Below are positions 1 through 8,167 of a stretch of 64,000 nt of DNA, piece after piece. The translations under genes were made by a program, and so were the position numbers. The notes beneath the pieces were generated by a model. That model saw only the letters and a program-made list of their open reading frames with translations, did no database searches and had not been told where the DNA came from. The stretch comes from Bacillota bacterium (GTDB lineage: Bacteria > Bacillota > UBA4882 > UBA8346): the NCBI GenBank assembly GCA_029974635.1, contig JARKQY010000007.1, positions 124,001 through 188,000 on the forward strand, in the 5' to 3' direction. How positions within the stretch are numbered: position 1 is the first letter of the stretch; each line of letters begins with the position of its first letter.

Positions 1-91
1 GAAAAAATACGGGAATATTTAAGACAAAAAACAAGCTAAAAAGATTTAAATAAAATAGGTGGAAAACTCCGGCATGAAATAAGGGGAAATA

Positions 92-1093
92 ATGACGATA
101 AACTTTGTGAGCGCTTTGGAATCAAAATCCTTGGAATTATTGAGGACTATTGAAAAGAGTGACTTACATAATCATGGGGTTCTTGGAGGAAATCTAAGCT
201 ATTTCGAAACCCTCTATAAAAAGCGGATTCCAAGGCTGGACCATAAGCTGCAAAATATTGAAGCCATGGACGCATGGGTACAAGAGCATTTTCTTCCTAT
301 GGTTCAAGGCGCCGCAGGGTTTGAATGCGCTATTGAAGCTGCGTTTACGCAAGCCACCCAAGATGGAGTCCGTGTTTTGTCCATGAGCATTGATGTGTAT
401 TTTCGCTTTTTATATGACGGAAAAGTTGCAAAACTTGTTTCAAAATTGGCTGAAATCCATAAGCGAGTTGCTCCTGAAATGAAATTTTTACCCCAATTGG
501 GGTTGACGCGAAGTGTTGATTCAGACACACTTTACCAATGGTTTGAGCCGTTTCTTGACTCGGATTATTTTGTTTCTCTTGACTTATACGGAAATGAGTT
601 TGGTCAGGAAATTGGTAATTTGAAAAGAATTTATAGAGCGGCTGAAGACAAGGGACTGATTTTAAAAGCCCATGTTGGTGAATTTGGGGATGCATATTCA
701 ATTCGGGAAGCCATAGAAACGCTTCATTTAAACCAAATTCAGCATGGAATAGCGGCCCATAGCTGTGGCGAGATCGCTCAATGGCTTGCCGACAACAAAA
801 TTCAACTGAATATTTGTCCAACCAGCAATATTGTCTTGAATCGGGTCCCCGACTATAAAAATCATCCTATTCGAAAACTTTTTGATTATGGCGTTCCTGT
901 TACGATAAACACCGATGATGTTATTGTTTTTAATAAAAGTGTTTCCGAGGAATATTTAACGTTGTTTCAAGAAGGTGTCTTTACCGCAAAAGAATTAGAT
1001 TTCATAAGAGTGACGGGATTAAATTCGGAAACGACGGAGAGACGCACGATCATTAGAAATAGATGCAGTTCCTCCTCCGGAAAAGGGATTTGA
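92..1093 (+). CDS. Adenosine deaminase family protein
   Basis: This is probably a metal-dependent purine nucleoside or related amidohydrolase that deaminates adenosine-like substrates in the cytoplasm. The family motifs are visible in order: KSDLHNHG near residue 22 (the first two metal-binding histidines), KAHVGE (metal His and catalytic Glu), QHGIAAH, CPTSN, and TINTDD with the metal-binding aspartate. A good ribosome site (AGGGGAAATA) precedes the ATG. Length, 333 residues, is normal for the family, but the last 20 residues (TTERRT... onward) look unlike a family C-terminus. The +2 frame stays open from about 1023 to 1140 and reads plausibly, so a late frameshift is possible. The exact substrate cannot be read from sequence; adenine and other purine deaminases share these motifs. 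Confidence 0.8.
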   Translation: MTINFVSALESKSLELLRTIEKSDLHNHGVLGGNLSYFETLYKKRIPRLDHKLQNIEAMDAWVQEHFLPMVQGAAGFECAIEAAFTQATQDGVRVLSMSIDVYFRFLYDGKVAKLVSKLAEIHKRVAPEMKFLPQLGLTRSVDSDTLYQWFEPFLDSDYFVSLDLYGNEFGQEIGNLKRIYRAAEDKGLILKAHVGEFGDAYSIREAIETLHLNQIQHGIAAHSCGEIAQWLADNKIQLNICPTSNIVLNRVPDYKNHPIRKLFDYGVPVTINTDDVIVFNKSVSEEYLTLFQEGVFTAKELDFIRVTGLNSETTERRTIIRNRCSSSSGKGI

Positions 1094-1118
1094 CTTATTC
1101 ATTAAAAGCGCGTATAAT
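1090..1118 (+). promoter_or_regulatory. Sigma-A promoter of the guanidine riboswitch transcript
   Basis: TTGACT at 1090-1095 and TATAAT at 1113-1118 are separated by 17 bases, a near-ideal housekeeping promoter. It overlaps the stop codon of the deaminase gene and would start transcription about 50 bases before the aptamer, so the exporter gene has its own transcript. Confidence 0.75.
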
Positions 1119-1171
1119 GATTTTGGTTTTCAAACATAAATACTTATATAAAACCAATACAACTTAAAAGT

Positions 1172-1262
1172 TTTCTAGGGTTCCGCAGTATAGCTGGCCT
1201 GTGACCAAGAGAGAACTCACGGCTTTGAAGCCGTGTCACGGAAGGATAAAAGCCTGGGAGGT
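1172..1262 (+). promoter_or_regulatory. Guanidine-I riboswitch (ykkC/yxkD leader)
   Basis: The leader carries the conserved blocks of the guanidine-I (ykkC) aptamer in the right order: CTAGGGTTCCG at 1175, GACCAAGAGAG at 1203, an ACTCACGGC...GCCGTGTCACGG hairpin at 1215-1241, then GAAGGATAAAAGCCTGGGAG at 1241. Free guanidinium is the known ligand. The gene below is the guanidine exporter family normally controlled by this class. The last aptamer strand is shared with a terminator stem, so ligand binding should block termination and switch the gene on. Confidence 0.93.
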
Positions 1263-1293
1263 ATTAAGATAATATCTCTCAGGTTTTATTTTT
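1253..1293 (+). terminator. Riboswitch-controlled intrinsic terminator
   Basis: CCTGGGAGGTATT (1253-1265) pairs with AATATCTCTCAGG (1271-1283) with two G-U pairs and is followed by a T-rich tract. The left arm is the conserved 3' strand of the guanidine aptamer, so the two folds exclude each other: the expression platform. Confidence 0.85.
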
Positions 1294-1312
1294 GCCAAAA
1301 GGGGTGATGGGC

Positions 1313-1630
1313 ATGGCTTGGGTCTACCTATTAATTGCGGGGGTTCTTGAAGTGGTTTGGGCAATGGGACTTAAATACTCTCATGGATTTACAAAATTAT
1401 ACCCATCTTTGATCACAATATGCGGCATGGTAATTAGTTTTTATTTATTGTCACTCGCAACCAAATCACTTCCAATTGGCACCGCATATGCTATTTGGAC
1501 CGGTATTGGTGCTTTAGGTGCAGTATTACTGGGCATTTTCCTTTTTAATGAGCCGGTTAATATATTGCGAATTGCATTTCTTTTCCTAATACTGGTAGGT
1601 ATTTTAGGACTAAAACTTACTTCTGCCTAA
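1313..1630 (+). CDS. gdx: Guanidinium exporter of the SMR family (Gdx/SugE)
   Basis: A 105-residue, four-helix small multidrug resistance protein, the usual length of Gdx. Characterised Gdx proteins are dual-topology dimers that exchange guanidinium for protons. The key glutamate is in the first helix (AGVLEVVWAMGLKYS), followed by the typical GLKYSHGF loop, LPIGTAYAIWTGIGA in helix 3 and FNEP before helix 4. The ATG at 1313 is preferred over a TTG at 1292 because AAAGGGGTG lies just upstream of it and the protein then starts with the usual MAW. Control by the guanidine riboswitch immediately upstream supports guanidine rather than drug export. Confidence 0.93.
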   Translation: MAWVYLLIAGVLEVVWAMGLKYSHGFTKLYPSLITICGMVISFYLLSLATKSLPIGTAYAIWTGIGALGAVLLGIFLFNEPVNILRIAFLFLILVGILGLKLTSA

Positions 1631-1656
1631 TTTCACCTCGATATTAACTTGGTCAC

Positions 1657-1694
1657 AACACCAAAAAGCCCGTGATTACGGGCTTTTTGGTGTT
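1657..1694. terminator. Intrinsic terminator, probably bidirectional
   Basis: AACACCAAAAAGCCCGT and its complement ACGGGCTTTTTGGTGTT form a long perfect hairpin with A and T runs on both flanks. It ends the gdx transcript on the plus strand and the tRNA-Ser transcript on the minus strand. Confidence 0.85.
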
Positions 1695-1715
1695 ATATGT
1701 TTTTTATAAACATTC

Positions 1716-1807
1716 TGGCGGAGAGAGAGGGATTCGAACCCTCGCTAGGCGTTAGCCTACTAACGGTTTAGCAAACCGTCCCCTTCAACCGGCTTGGGTA
1801 CCTCTCC
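1716..1807 (-). tRNA. tRNA-Ser (anticodon GCU)
   Basis: The reverse strand folds as a class II tRNA with GGAGAGG acceptor strand, long variable arm, GGTTCGAATCC T-arm and encoded CCA. The anticodon loop TTTGCTAA gives anticodon GCU, which reads AGC and AGU serine codons. Confidence 0.95.
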
Positions 1808-1919
1808 GGATAAAAATAAAAGTGTGAATGGTGAAGTTTGAAAACTAACAATCCGAATTCGTTAATTATTTTTCGATGTTTTTTACACTTCACTCTTCGA
1901 ACTTCAAACTTGCTCTTCT

Positions 1920-2008
<89 letters not shown>

Positions 2009-2124
2009 GAGTTCTTCAAAAAATCACCCAGTGAATGGCATGAATTATTCTAACATATTGGCTGGGTCAATGTCAAGAAGCATTCTCCGGCTCCCATCAA
2101 ACACCAAAATGAAGCTATTATCAT

Positions 2125-4626
2125 TTACTGTAATTGCAGTTCTTGAATGCGGTTCATGTATATATTGGTTAAAGCATCGGCCTCTTCGGTGGTATCGGCT
2201 TCCGAATAGATTTTAAAAATCGGCTCCTCGGCATCCGGTAATACCAGCGCCCAGCCTCCCTCATGGAGCACTTTTAAACCGTCCGTTGTTTCCAATTGAC
2301 GATCCTTGTTCTCTTCAAATAAATTGCGCATCACCCGGCCTTTCTGTTCCCAGGGGCATTCCACCTCGCGATAGCCCCGTTTGATTTGCGGAATCGCCGC
2401 CTTGGCCTCCGACAGGCTTTTTTGCTCACGGGCCAACAATTCCAGCAGCTTGATGAAACAAAATAAAGCATCGAATTGGGGGTGATAGGCGCTACGGTCC
2501 TCGGCGGCCGGGAATAACTTTTCTTGAACATTTTTCTCCATCAGCGATCGGGGGTCTGCTTTGGTCCGGATCACCCGGCCGTGAAACTCCTGGGCCATTT
2601 TTTCAATAAAATGCGGCGCGGTAACGGGAACCGGGACAACTGCTTCCGGCCGGTTTTTGAAGACCAGGTATGAAAGCAATGCGGTAATTTCTTCCTCCTT
2701 CACCAATTCGCCAGCTTCATCCAGGACAATCAAACGTTCACCGTTACTGTCAACCACTACTCCCATATCGGCCCCGCTGACCCGGATCTTTGCTCCGGCT
2801 TCATCAATGATATTAATTAACTCCCGAATTGTTTTTTCCTTCTTATGATGATGGATCTTCCCTTCTTTCCGCTCGGGGTTCCATTCGATAACTTGGCAAC
2901 CCAACTCATGTAAGAGCCGTGGCAAAACCAACGACAAACCGCCGCCGTCATATGAAACCACCACGGTGAGACCGGCCTTGACGATTATTTCCCGCGTCTC
3001 CGTGTTGAATAATCCTTTCAAATACGGTTCAATCAGTTTGGGCACAAAAGTAAGCTCTCCCATGGAGTTCGCCGGTACACGCGGACAATCCTCAGTAAAA
3101 AATGAATTCTCCAGGGCGCGTTCCGTCTTTTTATCTATGTTTAGGCCTAAATCATCTAAAAACTCAAAAATAACTTCCTGGCTTTCATCGGGATTTTGAT
3201 GAATATGGACCCCGCCGCGTGCATCCAGCGCCATCAAGGCATAACGAGTCATTGGAGTAGTTATGGTCCCCAGATCGTACACTCCAACTCCTACGGATAA
3301 AGCGCCCGCTACCAAAGCGCGTTTGAATACCCTGGAAGCACGGAAATCATCGGAACTAACCACGATTTGCGCCCCAGGTTTCAAATGCGCTCCAAATACC
3401 GCCCCCAGTTTAACCGCAATCTCCGGTGTAATTTCCTGATTTACCGTTCCCTTGATGCCATTATTTCCAAACAAACTTCGGGAACAGCTTTTCGCCCAGA
3501 TAAGACTTTCATTTAACGTTACGCCGCTTTCCACGATTTTTTCCGGCCAAACCTTAACCTGAGGCTTTACCACGCTTCGTTGTCCTATCGATACCCCTTC
3601 TCCCAAAACAGCTCCTTCAAATAGGGCATTCTTCCCTTTTAAATAGCTTTTGCTGCAGAGAATTGCCCCTCTTAGCTCAACACCCTTCCCTATATAACAA
3701 CGATCCCAGCAGATGCTCCGTTTGATACTGCTTTCTGCTCCAATCATTCCGTAATCACCGATAATACTATATTCCGTGATTTCAGCCCCGGAGCTGACTT
3801 CACAAAAGTCTCCCAGTAGAACCGGGCCGGTTATTTTGGCATCGTCCGCAATTTGGACGCCTTCGCCAACCCAAACTCCGGGGCTGATTTCCTTACCGGG
3901 CAAATTGATTTTTACCTTGCCGCTTAGAATATCATAATGCGCTTGCCGGTATTGTTCCAGGTTGCCGATATCCGACCAATACCCAGCAGCGATATAACCA
4001 TATAACGGTTCGTTATTGGATAACAATAACGGAAAAAGATCCTTACTAAAATCGAAAACTTGTCCTTTTTGATAATAACTAAAAATTTTGGGGTCAAGAA
4101 TATAGATACCGGTATTCACCGTATCACTGAATACCTCTCCCCATCCCGGTTTTTCTAAAAACCGCCGGATCCGGCCTTCCGCGTCGGTGATTACAACTCC
4201 ATATTCCAGCGGATTATTTACCTTGGTAAGCACTAAAGTAGCCGTCGCTCCCTTGCTGCGATGAAAAGCAACCGCTGCCCCCAAGTCAATATCCGTCAAA
4301 GTATCCCCGCTAATCACCAAAAAAGTTTCATCCAGAAAATCAGCGCCGTTTTTTACGCTGCCGGCAGTGCCCAGGGGACTTTCTTCAATGGCGTATTGGA
4401 TCTCGATTCCCAAATTGCCGCCGTCGCCAAAATAATTTTGTATGGCTTCCGGCATATAAAAAAGGGTGGCCATTACTTGCGTAAAATCGTATTGTTTTAA
4501 AAGCTTAACAATATGCTCCATCATCGGACGGTTGGCAATGGGGGTCATTGGCTTCGGTTTACCACACGTTAAAGGGCGGAGCCGGGTCCCTTTACCGCCT
4601 GCCATAATTACGGCCTTCACTGGCAA
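2125..4626 (-). CDS. Sugar-phosphate nucleotidyltransferase fused to a degenerate phosphomannomutase-like module
   Basis: Residues 1-235 form a nucleotidyltransferase domain with [11 protein letters not shown] at 10-20, KPKP at 23-26 and VISGDTL around 104-110. Residues 245-375 are a left-handed beta-helix of hexapeptide repeats, and 385-833 resemble phosphomannomutase/phosphoglucomutase. Such fusions are usually annotated as mannose-1-phosphate guanylyltransferase. Here the mutase active site is worn away: the phosphoserine loop reads [12 protein letters not shown] (471-482), the DGDxDR metal loop reads DSNGER (626-631), and the RPSGTEP phosphate loop reads LPDAEEP (796-802). I infer the mutase half is regulatory or structural. 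The start is a TTG with AAGGAGG eight bases upstream. The gene lies 15 bases after a GT4 glycosyltransferase, so the pair probably builds a polysaccharide; NDP-glucose or GDP-mannose as product is undecided. Confidence 0.88.
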   Translation of the reverse strand: MPVKAVIMAGGKGTRLRPLTCGKPKPMTPIANRPMMEHIVKLLKQYDFTQVMATLFYMPEAIQNYFGDGGNLGIEIQYAIEESPLGTAGSVKNGADFLDETFLVISGDTLTDIDLGAAVAFHRSKGATATLVLTKVNNPLEYGVVITDAEGRIRRFLEKPGWGEVFSDTVNTGIYILDPKIFSYYQKGQVFDFSKDLFPLLLSNNEPLYGYIAAGYWSDIGNLEQYRQAHYDILSGKVKINLPGKEISPGVWVGEGVQIADDAKITGPVLLGDFCEVSSGAEITEYSIIGDYGMIGAESSIKRSICWDRCYIGKGVELRGAILCSKSYLKGKNALFEGAVLGEGVSIGQRSVVKPQVKVWPEKIVESGVTLNESLIWAKSCSRSLFGNNGIKGTVNQEITPEIAVKLGAVFGAHLKPGAQIVVSSDDFRASRVFKRALVAGALSVGVGVYDLGTITTPMTRYALMALDARGGVHIHQNPDESQEVIFEFLDDLGLNIDKKTERALENSFFTEDCPRVPANSMGELTFVPKLIEPYLKGLFNTETREIIVKAGLTVVVSYDGGGLSLVLPRLLHELGCQVIEWNPERKEGKIHHHKKEKTIRELINIIDEAGAKIRVSGADMGVVVDSNGERLIVLDEAGELVKEEEITALLSYLVFKNRPEAVVPVPVTAPHFIEKMAQEFHGRVIRTKADPRSLMEKNVQEKLFPAAEDRSAYHPQFDALFCFIKLLELLAREQKSLSEAKAAIPQIKRGYREVECPWEQKGRVMRNLFEENKDRQLETTDGLKVLHEGGWALVLPDAEEPIFKIYSEADTTEEADALTNIYMNRIQELQLQ

Positions 4627-4641
4627 TTCCTCCTTAAAAAG

Positions 4642-5934
4642 CTAATGTAAATCGCGATAACGCGTCATTTCTTCAGCCCCAATCGTTTTCACCATTTTCG
4701 ACATGGTAACGTTCCGGGCCGCCTCTTCATGCACCACCGCCCGCCACGTGGAATCCCGGTGTTCCTTGAGAATTTCTTCAAAAGTAGTAATGGTATGAGC
4801 GGCGATCCGATTCCAATTATATAATTTTTCAATATCTTCCATCCCTTTAAGCTTCATTTGCCGGGTATGTTCGGGATTATGCAAGGCCCATATAATATTA
4901 TCCGCCAAAGAACTGGCATTATCGGTATACGCTTTCAAACCATTCACTCCATGATTGATAATCTCCCCCAGGCCTCCGGCGTCCGAAGCCACCACCGGGG
5001 CACCAGCCGCCATGCCTTCCAAGGCGACGATTCCAAAAGGCTCATACAAACTGGGAAAGACTGCTACATCCGCGGTTTTATACAAGGCATTCCGGGTGAA
5101 GTCATCAATATACCCGGTAAAAAAAATCCGGTTGTATATTCCCAACTGGTAGGCGCGGTGCCGCAATTCCTCAAAATAAGGCCCTTTCCCCGCTATTACT
5201 AGTTTTGCCTTGGGTTCTATGGCCAGAACCCGGGAAAAGGCATCCAATAACACGCCCAACCCTTTTTCCCGCACAATTCTTCCTACATAGAAAAGCATTT
5301 TCTCATCGGAGGCGCAATAACGCTGCCGAACCTTTAATGGATCCAGATTGGTGGACCTGAATTCCTCGGGATAAACCCCATTGGGAATCACCCGTAATTT
5401 GTCGGCCGGAATTTGGAATATCCGCTGAAGCTCTTCCTTCATGTATTTACTGCAACAGATAACCCGCCAGGATTCGTAGCCCAGCCACCATTCCACATTG
5501 CTGATATAACGTTGCAATTCGTTATGAAGCCCATTATTACGGCCGTACTCAGTGGCATGAATGGTTGAAACCAACGGAATCCGCCAGGAATGCTTCAAAT
5601 TCTTCCCGGCAAAGGCGGCCAGCCAGTCATGGGCGTGAATAACATCGAATTCAACCCCGGCTGTCACCAGTTGGTTAGCTTGCTCAATCATATTCAGGTT
5701 GAGTTGCAGTACCCAAGTAAGGAAATCCGGACATGCAGGATTATTCATGACCGTCCGGTAAACTTTGACCCCTTTAACCTCTTCATAACTTGGCGCCCCT
5801 TGGACTCCACAAGTAATAACATAAACTTCCGCGCCTTGTTTTACCATTGCCAAAGATAAATCATGTACATGACGGGCGATTCCGCCGATTATTTTCGGAG
5901 GGAATTCCCAGCTTAACATTAATACGCGCATCAT
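4642..5934 (-). CDS. GT4-family glycosyltransferase
   Basis: A 430-residue retaining glycosyltransferase of the GT-B fold. The N-terminal half has LSWEFPPKIIGGIARHVHDL, the glycogen-synthase-like acceptor/donor loop of GT4, and HAHDWLAAF. The C-terminal half has YVGRIVREKGLGVLLDAF and the donor-binding PSLYEPFGIVALEGMAAGAPVVAS with the E-x7-E motif. It is cytoplasmic, with no membrane segment. It probably adds a sugar from an NDP-sugar supplied by the downstream nucleotidyltransferase gene, which starts 15 bases after its stop. Two tandem ATG codons are available; GAGGTGAG lies close before the first and slightly better spaced for the second. The acceptor is unknown; glycogen, an alpha-glucan or an envelope polysaccharide are all possible. 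Confidence 0.88.
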   Translation of the reverse strand: MMRVLMLSWEFPPKIIGGIARHVHDLSLAMVKQGAEVYVITCGVQGAPSYEEVKGVKVYRTVMNNPACPDFLTWVLQLNLNMIEQANQLVTAGVEFDVIHAHDWLAAFAGKNLKHSWRIPLVSTIHATEYGRNNGLHNELQRYISNVEWWLGYESWRVICCSKYMKEELQRIFQIPADKLRVIPNGVYPEEFRSTNLDPLKVRQRYCASDEKMLFYVGRIVREKGLGVLLDAFSRVLAIEPKAKLVIAGKGPYFEELRHRAYQLGIYNRIFFTGYIDDFTRNALYKTADVAVFPSLYEPFGIVALEGMAAGAPVVASDAGGLGEIINHGVNGLKAYTDNASSLADNIIWALHNPEHTRQMKLKGMEDIEKLYNWNRIAAHTITTFEEILKEHRDSTWRAVVHEEAARNVTMSKMVKTIGAEEMTRYRDLH

Positions 5935-6127
5935 CTCACCTCATGCAGTAGTTTCCAACCATCACCAAGTTTGGATCATAAACCAAACCCAGAAAGCCAA
6001 ATTAGTTTAACCATGGAGCGACAATTATATAACAGTAAAGGAATTTTTTATTCTTTTTGTAAAGCTTGATGCGCTTTGGCGCATAAGTAAATTATTATAA
6101 ATTAAATAGGCCTTTAGAAAAATTTCA

Positions 6128-6157
6128 TTGACGACGATTACTATAGTTAAGTAGATA
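6128..6157 (+). promoter_or_regulatory. Candidate sigma-A promoter
   Basis: TTGACG at 6128-6133 and TAGATA at 6152-6157 are 18 bases apart, about 40 bases before the start of the flavin-binding-like gene. Spacing is at the edge of normal. Confidence 0.45.
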
Positions 6158-6194
6158 TCGAGGCAGGGAATATAATCAAAGGAGCGTGGTCATC

Positions 6195-6650
6195 ATGGTA
6201 TTAACCAATGAACTAATTCATGAAAAATTGAAACAAAGCCAGTATGCGACGATGGTTACAATATCCGAAACCCAGCTTGTTTCACGCACCATGACTTATG
6301 GATATGTACCTGGAAAAGGTATTTTTGCGCTAACTCAAAAAGGAAGCGACAAATTAAATGATGTAGCCCAGAACTCCCGTGGTTTATTTCATATTTCGAA
6401 AATTGAGAGCGATATGAACTTATCATACGATATTTCGATATCCGGGAATTTTAAAACCTGCGATGAATTTTCGCCATATTTCAATGAAGGAATTCAGGTA
6501 TTGGGGGAAAATAATCCACAAATTTTAGGGCTGTTAAATTCGGAGGCGAAATCGGATTACGAAATGTTATGGTTTCAAATCGATGAAATCCGGGGATATT
6601 CCTATTATCAAATCATTAGTGGCCTGCCCAAAACGATCATAAAATATTAA
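6195..6650 (+). CDS. Pyridoxamine 5'-phosphate oxidase-like split-barrel protein
   Basis: A 151-residue soluble protein that starts with a helix followed by QYATMVTISE, the usual opening of FMN-binding split-barrel proteins (PNPOx-like family), and then alternating short strands. I see no membrane segment or metal motif. The ATG at 6195 is chosen over an in-frame GTG at 6186 because AAAGGAG ends ten bases before the ATG but directly abuts the GTG. It is flanked by its own candidate promoter and stands alone. A flavin- or heme-binding reductase function is only a fold-level guess; no catalytic residue can be pointed to. Confidence 0.55.
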   Translation: MVLTNELIHEKLKQSQYATMVTISETQLVSRTMTYGYVPGKGIFALTQKGSDKLNDVAQNSRGLFHISKIESDMNLSYDISISGNFKTCDEFSPYFNEGIQVLGENNPQILGLLNSEAKSDYEMLWFQIDEIRGYSYYQIISGLPKTIIKY

Positions 6651-6778
6651 TTATTATTTGCAGCCACCCCGTATTTTTTCTTTAAAGTTCCGCTTTGTTA
6701 AAACAAAGCTTTAATTAAAATTAGCTACCATAATTCCTTGCGGGGTGGATGACGTTAACGAAAAAGGAGCTGACTGAA

Positions 6779-7207
6779 ATGACGGAAAAAAACTTTTCCG
6801 AATCATTACTGCTGGATTTGGAAAAAAACTTGCACGATATCGGCAAGGAATATCCCAAATCCGCTTTAACAATTGATAAACTGCTGAGCTTAATTACCGC
6901 TTATAAAAAAGAAAACACCGTCTCTTGCCCCGATGTTTTAAAAACACTGAAAACATATATAGACAACCTTTCATTTTTACCTGGTGAAGCCGTTAAACCT
7001 GTGTCGGACGTCGCCAAACAATGTTGCCGCGAATGTATGTTTCATATGGATGACTGTTTCATCAACATTATCTTCATAATATTTAAATCCATCGAGACCA
7101 GTAATTATCTCGAGCCCAAAAAGATACGGCCCACCTTGCGAATTGATGCCTTTCAAAACGATATCCGAAATTTTTCAAATTCGGTCCGCCGAACAGAGAA
7201 TCAATAA
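6779..7207 (+). CDS. Hypothetical protein
   Basis: I do not recognise this gene. From the ATG at 6779 (GGAG nine bases upstream; an earlier in-frame ATG at 6749 is less well placed) it encodes 142 residues, largely predicted helix with many lysines. The central part has a cysteine group, KQCCRECMFHMDDC, followed by a hydrophobic stretch FINIIFIIF that is short for a membrane helix. The cysteine spacing could bind a metal. It ends one base from the end of the convergent Ehr small-subunit gene, leaving no room for a terminator between them. Confidence 0.55.
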   Translation: MTEKNFSESLLLDLEKNLHDIGKEYPKSALTIDKLLSLITAYKKENTVSCPDVLKTLKTYIDNLSFLPGEAVKPVSDVAKQCCRECMFHMDDCFINIIFIIFKSIETSNYLEPKKIRPTLRIDAFQNDIRNFSNSVRRTENQ

Positions 7208-7208
7208 T

Positions 7209-8003
7209 TTATTGCTTAATTCGATCCAGGCTCTTGAGAATCCCGTAAATGATCGCCTGGGGCCTGGGCGGGCAACCAGGGATATAGACATCCACCGGCA
7301 CAATACAATCAATACCGTTCCGGGTAGCAAAGCTGTCCCTGAATATCCCGCCGCTGCAAGCGCAGGCCCCTACCGCCACCACCATTTTGGGATCGGGGGC
7401 GGCATTATAGGTTTTCACTAACGCCAATTCCATATTGCGGCAGGCGGTTCCGGTGACCAAAAGCATATCGGCGTGCCGCGGCGAAGCTACAAAATGGATT
7501 CCGAACCGTTCCAAATCATTAAAAGGATTGTTGAGGGCATTGATTTCATAATCGCAACCATTGCAAGAACCGGCGTCTACTTCACGAATCTGTAAGCTCC
7601 GGCCGAATGTCTTCTTGAGTTTTGATTTAACTTGCTCTCCAATGGCCTGATAGGATTCATCGGGAACAACCCGCTCTTCGATGATTAGAGGACTGGTACG
7701 AAGGATCTTTCTATCCTTTTCGGCCAATTCGAACTCTATAGACATCCAAACCGCCTTAGTCGGACAAACTTCTTCACAAAGTGAACAAAAAATACATTCG
7801 TCAAGATTTATGCCGATATTTTGACCGGTTTGATCCACAGTAATAGCGGAAGTCGGGCAACTGGCAACGCATGCCCCGCACCTGTTACACAAAGAAGTAT
7901 TAATCTTCGGTTTTCCGGTTAAATACGGCGAATTGAACGGAACCTTCGGATAAGATACCGTAACCCGCGGATACTGAATTATTTTCTTTATCATTCCCAA
8001 CAT
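7209..8003 (-). CDS. Ehr/hydrogenase-4-type small subunit fused to a 2x[4Fe-4S] ferredoxin domain
   Basis: Residues 30-85 carry two ferredoxin cluster motifs: C39, C42, C45, C49 and C70, C73, C76, C80. Residues 140-264 are a NuoB/HyfI-like domain with the four ligands of the N2-type proximal [4Fe-4S] cluster: C147 and C150 (GSCNGCD), one of C214/C216 (VGACACSGG) and C244 (PGCPPRP). In hydrogenase 4 these are usually two proteins (HyfH and HyfI), so this is a fusion. It would pass electrons from a soluble donor, perhaps ferredoxin, to the large subunit on the cytoplasmic face of the membrane. It is last in the operon and separated from the large-subunit gene by an unusual 164-base spacer. All cluster ligands are kept although the partner lacks nickel ligands. 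Confidence 0.92.
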   Translation of the reverse strand: MLGMIKKIIQYPRVTVSYPKVPFNSPYLTGKPKINTSLCNRCGACVASCPTSAITVDQTGQNIGINLDECIFCSLCEEVCPTKAVWMSIEFELAEKDRKILRTSPLIIEERVVPDESYQAIGEQVKSKLKKTFGRSLQIREVDAGSCNGCDYEINALNNPFNDLERFGIHFVASPRHADMLLVTGTACRNMELALVKTYNAAPDPKMVVAVGACACSGGIFRDSFATRNGIDCIVPVDVYIPGCPPRPQAIIYGILKSLDRIKQ

Positions 8004-8019
8004 AATTATGCCACCTTGT

Positions 8020-8165
8020 TTTCAAGTTCGTCAATTCGTTAGTTAGTTTTCCAGTTCAGTAGTTCGCCAGTTTTTTGATAACTAGATAACTATATAATTT
8101 GAAATAATAATTTAAACAAAAATAAAGCGCTTTTATATCGGTTTTAACCGCTAACTGATAACTGT
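8020..8165. repeat. AT-rich spacer with AGTT/AACT repeats inside the Ehr operon
   Basis: This non-coding stretch separates the last two Ehr genes, whereas other junctions in the operon are a few bases. It holds several AGTT units in its left half and AACT units in its right half, so it can fold back on itself. ACTAGATAACT at 8081-8091 recurs exactly at 26170-26180 before tRNA-Lys. Confidence 0.5.
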
Positions 8166-8167
8166 TT

